Counted from the first letter of the stretch, positions 1 through 10,559 are shown. The stretch is 64,000 nt of DNA from Patella vulgata (GCF_932274485.2 NC_065882.2:30584890-30648889); one strand, 5' to 3'. Notes: generated by a model from the letters alone, not told the origin. Program-made: numbers and translations.

Positions 1-108
1 TGAGCACTTTTCAAAATACGATTAAAAGGCTCATTTTCAAAATTGACATCACTTTCTACAACTGAATTGCACACATTCTTTTTTAATTTGGCTCTTTCTT
101 TTTTGAGG
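1..108 (-). CDS. KDZ-family gene, downstream exon (partial)
   Basis: The exon is open to the window edge and reads LKKERAKLKKNVCNSVVES and onward on the minus strand. The acceptor follows a pyrimidine-rich tract ending TTTAAG at 109-111. It starts with one base, which completes the AG left by the exon at 696-761 to give a serine codon. The K/E-rich segment resembles the charged coiled region seen late in KDZ proteins. The function of this part is unknown and the 3' end lies outside the window. Confidence 0.6.
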
Positions 109-695
109 CTTAAACAAAGAAGCAAATTATGGTATTAAAAACAAGCAATCCGAGTTAGCTGTGGTCCAAAATGTTATCAGTGAATAGAGCTTTCACAGGA
201 AGAGTAGATAACAGTGAATGCAACTTACGCCCAACACCCATCAATCTTAAATATGTACAGGCGGCATCGATATTAAATGCAAGGACTCCCAACTACAGAC
301 TTATTATAAAGATATATTAATAGTTGATATTGACCAATCAGATTCCAGTAGGCTTAATAATTATGCACAGAAAGACACTGATTTCAATGATCAACAAATA
401 AAATTATAATAAGTACAGACAAAATATCTAAATAAATAGCCTCTATTATCTGCTTCCAGATGAATATGAACTTGGGATTACTAGAACAGATATTAAAACT
501 CAAGAAAACTTCTCCATCTGGTAAAAATTTGTTTTTGATTTGGCGTGTTTTGAAAGTTATATCAAGGGTGTTCAAATTAGATTGCTGTAAAATTTGCAAG
601 AGATCTGCAAAAGCATTTTATGAAGCGCTGAAGTTGATGTTCCTGCTAAGGCAATAAAAGCAGTTAAAACAAACGTAAGAATACATTTATAATAC

Positions 696-761
696 CTTTC
701 TAGATCTCTCTCAATCTTTGTCTTTTCTGTTAGATCAGAAGGACCTGTTTCTAGGATGTGT
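696..761 (-). CDS. KDZ-family gene, internal exon
   Basis: A 66-base exon with acceptor TTATTTATTTGCAG and donor GTATTA. Only one of three frames is open, reading HILETGPSDLTEKTKIERD. It leaves two bases that join exactly to the exon at 1-108. The T-E-K-T-K-I-E-R run is like the charged helix after the core of metazoan KDZ proteins (recalled family pattern, not a search). The upstream junction is unresolved, because the exon at 1,916 ends in a different phase. Confidence 0.6.
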
Positions 762-1915
762 CTGCAAATAAATAATTAATGAATTAACACAAAAACTTGA
801 TCGGAGTTCGATCATTTGGGGTTTTACCCATACTGTCTAAAAATGTACATCATTATACAGTGCTTATATAATTTATCATCATATGGTTAATGGCCATATT
901 TTGTACAAATACTGTTATGATTATTATAATTTCATTTTTACAGTGCTTTTATTATAACAATAGTTATTTCTAAGCACTTTACTGGCATATTTATACAGTG
1001 GTACACACGTGATTCTATATGATTCTCTAAAAAGATGAGTCTTCAGTTTAAATTTTAACTGAATTAGTTGGATAAATTCTGTGATGTCTCTGGGTTAATT
1101 TCCAATTCAAAATCATAATGTCAGTGCTATTACTACATTTAAAACTAAACTAAAGACTATTCATTTAAAAAATATTTTAATCTGTGATCGTTTTAATAGG
1201 TAGATTATCCAGAGCTATTTTTAATTACATGTGGTTTTATCTAAATAAAAATTCATCATGTAGATATAATAGTGTCTTGTTCTATAGTATGTCCTTGTAT
1301 AGCACACTTACACACATTTATGTGGCAGTTGTGTGCAGTAGAAGTGTGTAATAATAATATATCATAGCATTGCTATCTTACAATCTTCTGACACATTTTA
1401 AGTTAGTGAGCCCAGGGTTCTCTCTACTTGGCATCAACCAACCCTTATTTGGATAAATAAAGCTTAAAAACAGACACAAAAAAACCCCAACCAACAATAC
1501 TACACAAGTTTGTCTACCAGATGTGATGAAAGACAACCTAAAGTGTCAGAAATTTTATCTCGAAAATATTTACCTTTTCATCTCACTAACATACAAATTC
1601 TCAACATATAAGTCTTCGGAATTTAAATTAGTTGCTTAAATAGAAAAAAAAAAGGTAATTGTGCAACAAGTACATGGCAGCCAAAACAATACAAAGTATA
1701 AAACTAGGGCAAAATATCAAAATTAGTTGATGACACTAATGTTATCCAGTACAGCCTGTAAATAGTTTTTGAAGTAGAACAATTCCTTCAAATTTCAACA
1801 AAACCAGTCAAGAATTCTTTGACCTGTAGTGTGTTCATATGAAATTTTGGATGGACCCAGTTAACGATAATATACATCCACAACAAACAGGGCATATCAA
1901 AATTGTGAAGCTTAC
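762..1915 (-). other. Probable intron of the KDZ-family gene
   Basis: AT-rich sequence without open frames. The phase mismatch between its flanking exons predicts a small exon here (beginning with two bases, ending with two), but I could not choose one convincingly. Confidence 0.4.
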
Positions 1916-1978
1916 CAGGGACATTATCCAATTCAGATTTCCATTTCATCAGCCAATTCTTTGCAGAATCAATATCAA
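1916..1978 (-). CDS. KDZ-family gene, internal exon
   Basis: A 63-base exon between acceptor CTTTTTCAG and donor GTAAG. The single open frame reads DIDSAKNWLMKWKSELDNVP. Its two leading bases complete the G left by the exon at 2,230-2,319 to give valine. The other two frames contain stops. It is tryptophan-rich and charged, and fits the region downstream of the KDZ core. Confidence 0.65.
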
Positions 1979-2229
1979 CTGAAAAAGAGATGTATATTTA
2001 TATTTAACAAATCAATCATAAGAAGGTCATAGTCAAATACTGTCTGCAATCATTTTCTAAGATCAAGCTAATTTTTCAAGACTTGTTGTGGTTTCCAATT
2101 CATGAGAGGCATGTAATTAACAATATATTGCATTTCTATTAAATTTGAACACGTTTATTTTACTCGTATCACATGTGTAGAGACCATATATGTTTACAAC
2201 AATGTAATGAATTTATTTAATTTTATTAC

Positions 2230-2319
2230 CATTCATATTAGTTGTTACACTACTAATAATGTCTGAACAGTTTGATATTGTCTTTTCAGCTTTCTGTATT
2301 TTACTATATAAACGCGTAC
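2230..2319 (-). CDS. KDZ-family gene, internal exon
   Basis: A 90-base exon between acceptor CATCTTTTTCAG and donor GTAATA. The open frame gives TRLYSKIQKAEKTISNCSD followed by IISSVTTNMN. It ends with one base that matches the two-base start of the exon at 1,916-1,978. The exon upstream of it was not found; that part of the gene is where the Tc1, SINE and Penelope-like insertions lie. Confidence 0.6.
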
Positions 2320-2765
2320 CTGAAAAAGATGAGCAAGCTAATAACGCTAGGGCCTAGGTGCCATTTACATTTGATGAAAATTGGTGAGAAACTGCTCTTA
2401 CTATCTAGAATCTAATACATGTAGATGGCCATCAAGTTTTGGTCAACATAACTATCAGCCAGCAATCCATATATGTCTCTCAGCAGCTCTTTGAAGGGTG
2501 GCAAATTGGTTAGGGTTAAATTAATCCCCAAAATTGTGACCTCAAGTTTTCACATGATTTTTGGGAAGGGGTCATTTCTAAAATTTATTTACAGTACAGT
2601 TACTTCAAACAATTATATATTTGAATTTTATTCTTTTAAATCTGAAAATTGTTATCATAAATACTGTTTATCGCAATTAGAAAATGGTGGAAATAAGCTG
2701 CATTGTAACCATAAGATAGTTCACCCAATGCAGTTGTCAAAATGAACCAGAAATGAAATGAAATG

Positions 2766-2870
2766 GGGTTTAACGTCCTACTCTTCTGCACCTAACCTGG
2801 GCTAATTGAAGACGGGCATACGCCATACAGTGTGCTATGAGGGAAATTTTGCCCAAACTCATCCATTTGT
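2766..2870 (-). repeat. SINE 3' tail fragment (family B)
   Basis: Reads GGGGTTTAACGTCC followed by a stretch matching, in reverse, the 3' part of the SINE at 33,310-33,620 (both carry the CTGGGCTAAT / GAAGACGGGCATACGCC type sequence). I see no tRNA-like head, so this is a tail fragment. The stretch from 2,871 to about 3,060 is unclassified. Confidence 0.55.
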
Positions 2871-3075
2871 CTTCTTGCTTGGCGTATGCGAGCCAATCAA
2901 CTATCGTGCACGTGCATGTCTCGACTATAAAACTGGGCGCGTATCATTCATCGGGGGAGTTTCAGTTAGTAACTTCCGAGGTAAGGTAACCTTATCATAT
3001 GTAAGACACAGATCGGTTGTCAGGGTCGATAATCGCCTCATATCAACCAGATTGTGTTGATTTCCATTTCTTTTA

Positions 3076-4610
3076 TATACTATTCAAAAAAAGTAGGGGA
3101 TATTTGATTTTTAAGTGTTATTAAAGTCACCTAATGAAACTGACGAAGAAACAAATGACAAAATGAAATGAAGTTCACATTCATCGATTTATTCCAAATG
3201 ATCGTTAGACTAAGTAAGGCACAGACTGACCATTATAAGGGTAAAATGATACCCGGGGTCAAACAGCAAAGTTACCACAGCATCACAACCAAGTCAGTAA
3301 CGGGTAAATCCTCCTCTGTTTGCCAAACAAGCATTGATCCGACGTGGCATACTCCTAATGAGACGTCTAAGGTCATTTTGGTCCAGATTGTCCCATTCCT
3401 GTTGCAACGCAGCAGCAAGTTCTTGGACATTGGCAGGACGTTGTTGACGTTGACGTAACCTCTGTCCAAGCATGTCCCAGACATGCTCGATGGGGGAGAG
3501 GTCGGGAACCAGTGCTGGCCAAGGTAATGTGGTGATGTTCTGTTGTTGGAGGTAACCTGTAACGATCCTGGCCCTGTGACATCTTGCGTTGTCATCCTGG
3601 AAGATGAAACGGCGGCCATGACGTCGTGCGAACGGCACAACATGGACTGCCAAGATGTTGTCCCGGTAGTACTGGCCTGTAACACGCCCTGCAACAACAT
3701 GTAAAGCCGTTCTTCCAGCAACAGTGATGCCTCCCCACACCATAACAGAACCACCCCCAAATCGATCATGTCTGATGACGTTAACGTCTTGGAAGCGCTC
3801 GTTTCGACGACGCCACACCCTCCTACGTCTGTCCAAAAAATCAACAGTGAACCTTGACTCATCTGAAAACATCACATTGCTCCAGCGTCGATTATCCCAG
3901 TGTTGACGATCCCTACACCAACGACGTCTTGCCTGAATGTGATGATCTCTCAAACAAGGGATCACGCGAGGACGTCGGGCGCGAAGGTGACCCCTATGCA
4001 GTCGATTCCGAATCGTCTGGCCACTCACTCTCACACCAGTGTCTGTTTGAAGACGAGCGCTGATCTGATTTGCTGTGATGACACGATTTCTCAAGGCCAA
4101 GGTACGGATAAATCGATCCTGGGCTTGAGTTGTCGCCCTTGGTCGACCTGAGCGTGGTCTGTCCTGTACAGATTGTGTATCACGGTATCTGGACCATAGC
4201 CTGCTTATGACAGACTGAGAAACATTCATCGTCCGCGCCACAACCGCCTGTGTTGTGCCGATCTGTAGCATGCCAAGGGCACGTAACCTTTCATTTTGGG
4301 TAAGCCGACGCATATCAAAATTTGTTTTCTGGTCACTAAAACAATTAAACTGATGTTTCCACCCTGGAATTCAATGCCACAATGACTGTAACATTCAAAG
4401 TCAGAGTCGTGCAAATCTTGGGTTGGACCCCCATGATGATCCCAAGCATCACCTGCATTCCATGCGGTAGCTATTGGTGCGTTTGGGCGTCACATGTAAC
4501 TGGACATGTTTCTTCTGTTAGGTTCTATAGTGACTTTTTTCGTAGTCATTTGCATATTTTAGTATTATGCCCCCAAAATCAAATATCCCCTACTTTTTTT
4601 GAATAGTATA
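3076..4610 (-). mobile_element. Tc1-type transposon, full length, apparently intact
   Basis: A complete 1,535-base element (TA included) ending in inverted repeats of about 36 bases that begin TATACTATTCAAAAAAAGTA at the left and appear as the exact complement at the right. TA dinucleotides flank it, as expected for Tc1/mariner target duplication. It carries one uninterrupted transposase gene (3,294-4,313, minus strand). A nearly identical, internally deleted copy lies at 7,477-8,562 in the opposite orientation, which points to recent activity of the family. Confidence 0.92.
3294..4313 (-). CDS. Tc1/mariner transposase, DD34E
   Basis: A 339-residue protein of the usual length for Tc1 transposases, uninterrupted. 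It cuts and re-joins the element's ends at TA sites in the nucleus. The N-terminal half (about 1-110) holds two helix-turn-helix DNA-binding modules, separated by a basic GRPR motif at residues 56-59. The catalytic triad is visible as D151 (FSDESRF), D241 (FQDDNARCH) and E276 (DLSPIEHVWD). The second aspartate and the glutamate are 34 residues apart, the Tc1 signature. GGGSVMVWGG at about 187-195 is the family's glycine-rich box. The start is the first ATG, MRRLTQNERL, which places the HTH at its normal distance. Nothing essential looks missing, so the protein may be functional; that is inference. Confidence 0.93.
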   Translation of the reverse strand: MRRLTQNERLRALGMLQIGTTQAVVARTMNVSQSVISRLWSRYRDTQSVQDRPRSGRPRATTQAQDRFIRTLALRNRVITANQISARLQTDTGVRVSGQTIRNRLHRGHLRARRPRVIPCLRDHHIQARRRWCRDRQHWDNRRWSNVMFSDESRFTVDFLDRRRRVWRRRNERFQDVNVIRHDRFGGGSVMVWGGITVAGRTALHVVAGRVTGQYYRDNILAVHVVPFARRHGRRFIFQDDNARCHRARIVTGYLQQQNITTLPWPALVPDLSPIEHVWDMLGQRLRQRQQRPANVQELAAALQQEWDNLDQNDLRRLIRSMPRRINACLANRGGFTRY

Positions 4611-4611
4611 T

Positions 4612-4740
4612 TTGGGCTAGATTGTTTGAGCGCATTTCTAACTCTTAGATAATAGTTCTGATTTGGGAGACAATAGTATAATTTGGATCTACTTGTGGCT
4701 TCGCTGAATCGATCCACGTACTAAACGATATTGGAATTTG
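4612..4740. other. Lead-in to the tandem array, no gene
   Basis: Unique AT-rich sequence between the Tc1 element and the 110-bp array. It carries CTGAATCGATCCACG, loosely mirrored by GATGAATCGATTCACC just after the array (about 5,250), so the array may sit inside a small inverted-repeat element. Confidence 0.3.
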
Positions 4741-5225
4741 GTCACTTGATTCGTGAAGAAGAATTCGGTGATTTCGTTTTTAATGGTGTTCTAGTAGTTT
4801 AGACATTGCGTTCTACTGCCAGACATTGGAGATATAGGCATTGCGGCCTTTTCACTTGATTCGTGAGGAAGAATTCGGTGATTTCGTTTTTAATGGTGTT
4901 CTAGTAGTTTAGACATTGCGTTCTACTGCCAGACACTGGAGATATAGGCATTGCGGCCTTTTCACTTGATTCGTGAAGAAGAATTCGGTGATTTCGTTTT
5001 TAATGGTGTTCTAGTAGTTTAGACATTGCGTACTACTGCCAGACATTGGAGATATAGGCATTGCGACCTTTTCACTTGATTCGTGAGGAAGAATTCGGTG
5101 ATTTCGTTTTTAATGGTGTTCTAGTAGTTTAGACATTGCGTTCTACTGTCAGACACTGGGGATATAGGCATTGCGGCCTTTTCACTTGATTCGTGAGGAA
5201 GAATTCGGTGATTTCGTTTTTAATA
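4741..5225. repeat. 110-bp tandem repeat, about 4.4 copies
   Basis: The motif TTCACTTGATTCGTGA recurs at 4,851, 4,961, 5,071 and 5,181, with GTCACTTGATTCGTGA at 4,741: an exact 110-base period. Copies differ at only a few positions. The last copy stops after GTTTTTAATAGTGG. No open frame spans the units. Confidence 0.9.
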
Positions 5226-5940
5226 GTGGGTTAACGGGCTGTACAGGATCGATGAATCGATTCACCACAGTGGGTTAATTCATTCCGTAGTTAGAGAAAT
5301 AGACGTTGGCGTATAAAGTTTATGATTTCTGTTTAGTATTACGGGCAAATCAATCATTTTGAGACATTAAGGGCACACGTCACATTTCCAGAATCCATTG
5401 TTGTTTAATTTATAATAAAAAGTATCAAATTATATCTTATTGTTTGTTTCATGACATTAGCTGCCGCTGCATCCAGTATCCGAACCCTGTCCTACTACAT
5501 ATATATATATATATACATCTCATCCTATTTCAGGTTGTTAAGTTGATTACATTTAGCTAATCTAAGCATTTAAAACCCCACTTCGGGTAAGTTAGTTTAA
5601 AATGTTGATATAGACTAGTTTAGTTAAAGTACTGGTACCATGTTGATTATTTATTTAAATAGTAATTTAATTAGTAGCACAGATTTATGTCTATGCTGTA
5701 GAAATGAGTATAGTTGGTGTGTTATAATGTTTGTATCTTGATGTTTCCTTTTGTGATGTAAAACTTATATTGAATTCTATATTTGCAGGGTTTTTATTAC
5801 TTGCCTGGTTGATACGATAATAAAGTATTGAACCCAATCTGGATTGTTTGTTGAAACGACCCCAAGACCCCCTTTACAACATATCATGCTTGCATATAGC
5901 CCCAAATAGCCCGGTCACATCTAATTTCGACATTTTTCTT
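5226..5940. other. Non-coding stretch with an AT microsatellite
   Basis: No gene seen. A short (AT)n run lies at about 5,497-5,513. The sequence before the Penelope-like tail (AATAAAGTATTGAACCC at about 5,819) looks like part of a retroelement end, but I cannot classify it. Confidence 0.35.
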
Positions 5941-5984
5941 TTTGATCTGAGCACACTACCAGCTTGAAATTTAGTATTAATTTG

Positions 5985-6335
5985 TACATACATTTAATCT
6001 TATACGATCCTTTCTTTCTTTTATTGTATATAAGGCGTCACAGGATCATCATAATTTAATCTTGATAAAGGGTATTGCACCCGAAACGTCGACCCATTAA
6101 ACAATCTTCTACTTCTACAAGTCTGTTGTGTATTCTGTTGAGCGGGGATTCTTTATTTTTATTTTAGTACTCCGCCCCGCCGGTATCATCTTTTGATCCA
6201 GTCTCCACGCAGATGTATCAGCCTGTCCAGCTTTAATTACTCTCTAAGGGAGGGTTGCCGTACCCTTTTCCTGTTTCCAGTTTACTTTATCCAGGCACGG
6301 CGCGCATCTTTTTTAGATCCACTCCTCTAGGAACT
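5985..6335 (+). mobile_element. Penelope-like element 3' tail, copy 1
   Basis: Contains the block TTGATAAAGGGTATTGC followed by ACCCGAAACGTCGACCC, the kind of core (TGATRA, stem, GAAAC, GTC) found in hammerhead-bearing ends of Penelope-like elements. The block GTCTCCACGCAGATGTATC and the rest of the tail are repeated almost identically at 9,437-9,815. No reverse transcriptase or GIY-YIG coding region is visible nearby, so this is a truncated 3' end. Confidence 0.5.
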
Positions 6336-6378
6336 CTCGAGCTTTTTTTTAGCCGCCTTCCTCTTCATTAGAATTGCC

Positions 6379-6661
6379 CGGGGGTTGGATGGCTGAATGG
6401 TTAGCGTGCGCGCGCTGTATCATAAAGTCTGTCATTGAGTCAACTGGCGTGGTTTCGAATCCCCGGTTGTACGTGGCAAGGAGTAGCGTCGCCTGTCCAA
6501 CCTCGTGGGTTTTCTCCGGGTCCTCCGGTTTCCTCCCACTGCTAAAGACCCCTACGCGCAAGCGAATTATTGAAATAAAATTAAACCGTATGTTAGTCCC
6601 GAAATGACCTAGTTTGTGTCGAGTGGACGTTAAACCCCTTCTCTCTCTCTCTCTCTCTCTC
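6379..6661 (+). mobile_element. tRNA-derived SINE (family A), full length with target duplication
   Basis: Starts with a tRNA-like head holding both Pol III boxes: A box TGGCTGAATGG and B box GGTTTCGAATCC. The body has the GGTTTTCTCCGG / CCTCCGGTTTCCTCCCA block, and it ends GGACGTTAAACCCC plus a (CT)n tail. It is flanked by a 14-base direct repeat TCATTAGAATTGCC (6,365-6,378 and 6,662-6,675), the signature of LINE-driven insertion. A reverse-oriented copy is at 36,482-36,756. Confidence 0.9.
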
Positions 6662-6675
6662 TCATTAGAATTGCC

Positions 6676-7476
6676 AATGGACAACCTCAACAAAAAGAGA
6701 AAAACTGCTGATGAACTAGATATATTTGTCTCTGCCACATACTTCAACAACATGCTAGGGTGACCCATGTACTCACAGAAATACAGTCCACCGCTGATAG
6801 TTCGAGACTACCACTGAAGCGTGCACATTCGCCGTGCCGAGACCAACTTTCTGACAGTATGATACTATAAATAGCCATGGCACGGGCAATTCTCTACAAA
6901 TCTATCAACTATTACAGCCGTAAAAAATTTATTGTTGACGATTTTGAATAGCAGTAAAATTAAGCTTCTTGGTTATTACAGCAGATTTAGAAATTACGTT
7001 CGTTTCATTTTTTAAATCGCTTTATCATTAACTGTACCGTTAAGAGCGGCATCTTTTGGTTTAGTACAAATAATATCTCTGAATCACTCGGGTTAGACAG
7101 GAACATGATACTAGCAATAGTTTCATTTTACTTTTACAAGCTTCTTAAAACGATTGTTGAGTTGTCTAAAGTGCTTATTTCTAAATTCAATTTCTTGTTC
7201 TAGCTTTCTGTTATGTTTCGTAAAAAAGTAGTCTTGATTATCCCGACCTGTCAATCAGACGTAGAATGGTCGATAGACTGGTTATGCGAGACTAATTTCA
7301 AAACAAGGGCACGTAACCTATCTTTTACTCAAATGTGTCTGGATGTTATGGACGACTCTTGGAACCAGTTTTCAGTCTGTTATTTATACATGATTAATGG
7401 TCATAGCTTATTAAGTACAACATGATCGTTTATTTAGTGACTATAATTGTGTGAAACTGATTTGAGGCTTGGCATA
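6676..7476. other. Unassigned stretch between SINE and Tc1 copy
   Basis: No recognisable gene. A 70-codon frame at 7,213-7,425 has no family resemblance that I can see. CTTAGTAAGTACAAC-like AT-rich sequence follows. Confidence 0.3.
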
Positions 7477-8562
7477 TATACTATTCAAAAAAAGTAGGGG
7501 ATATTTGATTTTGGGGGCATAATACTAAAATATGCAAATGACTACGAAAAAAGTCACTATAGAACCTAACAGAAGAAACATTTCCAGTTACATGTGACGC
7601 CCAAACGCACCAATAGCTACCGCATGGAATGCATGTGATGCTTGGGATCATCATGGGGGTCCAACCCAAGATTTGCACGACTCTGACTTTGAATGTTACA
7701 GTCATTGTGGCATTGAATTCCAGGGTGGAAACATCAGTTTAATTGTTTTAGTGACCAGAAAACAAATTTTGATATGCGTCGGCTTACCCAAAATGAAAGG
7801 TTACGTGCCCTTGGGATGCTACAGATCGGCACAACACAGGCGGTTGTGGCGCGGACGATGAATGTTTCTCAGTCTGTTATAAGCAGGCTATGGTCCAGAT
7901 ACCGTGATACACAATCTGTACAGGACAGACCACGCTCAGGTCGACCAAGGGCGACAACTCAAGCCCAGGATCGATTTATCTGTACCTTGGCCTTGAGAAA
8001 TCGTGTCATCACAGCAAATCAGATCAGCGCTCGTCTTCAAACAGACACTGGTGTGAGAGTCAAGGTTCACTGTTGATTTTTTGGACCTCCAACAACAGAA
8101 CATCACCACATTACCTTGGCCAGCACTGAGTCCCGACCTCTCCCCCATCGAGCATGTCTGGGACATGCTTGGACAGAGGTTACGTCAACGTCAACAACGT
8201 CCTGCCAATGTCCAAGAACTTGCTGCTGCGTTGCAACAGGAATGGGACAATCTGGACCAAAATGACCTTAGACGTCTCATTAGGAGTATGCCACGTCGGA
8301 TCAATGCTTGTTTGGCAAACAGAAGAGGATTTACCCGTTACTGACTTGGTTGTGATGCTGTGGTAACTTTGCTGTTTGACCCCGGGTATCATTTTACCCT
8401 TATAATGGTCAGTCTGTGCCTTACTTAGTCTAACGATCATTTGGAATAAATCGATGAATGTGAACTTCATTTCATTTTGTCATTTGTTTCTTCGTCAGTT
8501 TCATTAGGTGACTTTAATAACACTTAAAAATCAAATATCCCCTACTTTTTTTGAATAGTATA
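7477..8562 (+). mobile_element. Tc1-type transposon, internally deleted copy
   Basis: Same terminal repeats as the element at 3,076-4,610 (TATACTATTCAAAAAAAGTA at both ends) but only 1,086 bases long. The transposase frame runs MRRLTQNERL to the GVRV region, then jumps. About 165 bases are missing, a 26-base island (CAAGGTTCACTGTTGAT and onward, equal to the SRFTVDFLD part) remains, then about 280 more bases are missing before LQQQNITTLPWPAL and the normal C-terminus. The first and second catalytic aspartates' neighbourhoods are therefore lost or isolated, so this copy cannot make an active enzyme but keeps both ends and could be moved in trans. The remaining sequence is almost identical to the intact copy. 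Confidence 0.92.
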
Positions 8563-9430
8563 TATAAATATTGTGGCGTAATTGTCGAGATATATGGAGA
8601 TATTTATTTATGGTGGGTCACCCTACCTATGCATCGCTTATTGCTTTTTACCTAAAGGATTAAGCCAGAATAAATTTACTCCGACTTTTCCCTCCAAACA
8701 ACTTATACTCTGGAAAGCCGCACATCAAGAATTCTGAAAAGTACTAACTAGAATCCTCGCCAATTTTTGGAAGGAAGATAAATCAACACACACTTGGATT
8801 TTATTTAGAAAACCTATTTTCGTCCCTAAGAAGAATAAATATCACCAATACGTACCAGATCGAGGAATATCTACTTAAACCTAATCGACACCCTAATTAT
8901 ACAGCATTCATTTTATACGCTAGATTCTAGATAAACTGTTTTTCGTACAACTTCGCCTTTAAGCCTCAACTTACTTAGTATATCCTTTTCCCGTGGCCCT
9001 CTAACCACAGAAACTATATTTCATAGAGGTGGCCAACAACCCTTCTATTTAACCTGAATACGATGCACCACTCATCATTATCACCGATTTCACGATCCAA
9101 AAGAATTGAACCACCAAGCTACGTAATTACTCCTTTTAACTCTATACTCACCACGCAACCTTCAGTCCATACTCCTTACGTATTCTAGTCTTTTATTCCT
9201 CCTCTGCACGTTTGAAGACTAGGAGGTTCCGGATGACCGAGACTATACGTATCAACTTATCCCATCAATACAGAAGAAGATGAAACAACCACCGCCTCAG
9301 CCATCCTGGAGACCATTATCTACTATTCACTTTAAATCGCTCCATAATTATCATCAATCTTTAAACATTCTTAGTAATTAACTCTTCTTTTTTTATCATT
9401 TTAAACAATTTTTTCTAATCATTTTAGCAA
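8563..9430. other. Unclassified remnant, possibly the body of a Penelope-like element
   Basis: No confident gene. Short plus-strand frames exist (a stretch ending TASAILETIIYYSL at about 9,330) directly upstream of the Penelope-like tail, which is where a degraded coding end would be expected. At 9,222-9,245 the sequence AGACTAGGAGGTTCCGGATG resembles the right end of the small transposon at 15,539-16,045, so another copy's end lies here. Confidence 0.3.
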
Positions 9431-9436
9431 TTAAAT

Positions 9437-9815
9437 CAAATTTGTACATACATTTATTCTAATACTTCAATTAAATTTAACGATCCTTTCTTTCTTTTTT
9501 TAACAATCTTTATACTGTACATAAATAAATTTAAAAATCCTGTGACGTCATCACCTTTATTGTATATAAGGCGTCACAGGATCATCATAATTTAATTTTG
9601 ATAAAGGGTATTGCACGCGAAACGTCGACCCATTAAACAATCTTCTACTTCTACAAGTCTGTTGTGTATTCTGTTGAGCGGTGATTCTTTATTTTTATTT
9701 TAGTACTCCGCCCCGCCGGTATCATCTTTTGATCCAGTCTCCACGCAGATGTATCAGCCTGTCCAGCTTTAATTACTCTCTAAGGGAGTGTTGCCGTACC
9801 CTTTTCCTGTTTCCA
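9437..9815 (+). mobile_element. Penelope-like element 3' tail, copy 2
   Basis: Nearly identical to 5,985-6,335 from ATTTGTACATACATTTA onward. It keeps an upstream arm that copy 1 has lost: ATCCTGTGACG pairs perfectly with CGTCACAGGAT across a short spacer. Then follow TTTTGATAAAGGGTATTGC and GCGAAACGTCGACCC. Stem plus core resembles a hammerhead-type ribozyme end as found in Penelope-like elements. Confidence 0.5.
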
Positions 9816-9821
9816 TTTTGT

Positions 9822-9902
9822 AAAATAGTACAATTTGTTGACCAGAATAAAGATTGGGACATATTATTCAGTTACAACAAGAGTGGTATTGAGCCTTTAA
9901 CA
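9822..9902. repeat. 81-bp segment shared with 50,520-50,600
   Basis: AAAATAGTACAATTTGTTG through GTATTGAGCCTTTAA is repeated almost base for base in the right arm of the large inverted repeat, where it lies in a 350-base stretch absent from the left arm. It is a dispersed repeat of unknown class. Confidence 0.6.
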
Positions 9903-10168
9903 TAATCAGAAGTCTTTGCATGTTTCCAGGTTTAATATTAATCTATATTATGACAGTCTGTTTTGGGTTGGCGGCTACACTAAGGCTGTCAAGAGGTTGA
10001 AGTTTGGGGTATAAGACCAGCTCAAGCCTGGGAGTAGCATAGGCCTGGGGGGGGGGGTGCACTATTTCTGCTTTTATGACACTCCAATAAGGACACGCTG
10101 TAGGGCTCTACTAGTCTTTATATAAAATCAAACCCTGACAGGTTTAAATTTACTTCTATCATACTTAC

Positions 10169-10398
10169 AAAATCATGAGACAAAAGAATGTAATCGCTTT
10201 GAAGCGAAACCAAAGCTTCGCAGAAGGCCTTGGCTGGAACATGACATTCCAACTGGAGCGATGCCATCAGCTCCATAAATTTCAAGTCAAAGACAATTCT
10301 TGGCCTTTTTGGTGCAGAAGGCCACAATCGGTACCTCATTAAGGTCACACATGCGTCTTCACATCTACACAAATTGACTCGACAGCTATGTTGATTTC
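10169..10398 (-). CDS. KDZ-family gene, exon with the KDZ N-terminal motif
   Basis: A 230-base exon between acceptor TTCTTTTTTTGTAG and donor GTAAGT. It is open in one frame: NQHSCRVNLCRCEDACVTL, then MRYRLWPSAPKRPRIVFD, a leucine-rich helix (MELMASLQLECHVPA) and KAFCEALVSL. The order 'C-x-C-E, VTL-x-R-x-x-LWP-S-x-P-x-x-P-x-x-F, LECxV, FxxAL' is the hallmark of the start of the KDZ domain in metazoan CxC/KDZ proteins (from memory of the family). It starts with two bases that fit the one base left by the small exon at 11,278-11,311, and ends on a codon boundary. This is the best-supported exon of the gene. Confidence 0.78.
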
Positions 10399-10559
10399 CT
10401 ACAAAAAAAGAATTAATGTTAGCTCTTTTTTCAAATTTGCAACTTCAAATTAATTTTAAGCTGAAAAAATGGAATTACAAATTTACATCTATCTACATAC
10501 ACTCAGCAATTTAAATTTGTTTAGTGTTGTCATTTTAGAGGAGCTAACTCGTTAATATT

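Noticed and set aside
460-657. Plus-strand frame with KAFYEALKLM resembling the KDZ motif
   Set aside because: The likeness to KAFCEAL at 10,220 is limited to a few residues on the opposite strand, with no splice support.
6374-6768. Frames overlapping the SINE at 6,379 (MPGGWMAEWLACARC...)
   Set aside because: They read through the tRNA-like head and the (CT)n tail; the SINE explains the sequence. The tRNA resemblance is not a functional tRNA gene because the cloverleaf is not completed.
7213-7425. 70-codon plus-strand frame MFRKKVVLIIPTCQSD
   Set aside because: No recognisable motif, no splice context, sits among mobile elements; length is within chance expectation.
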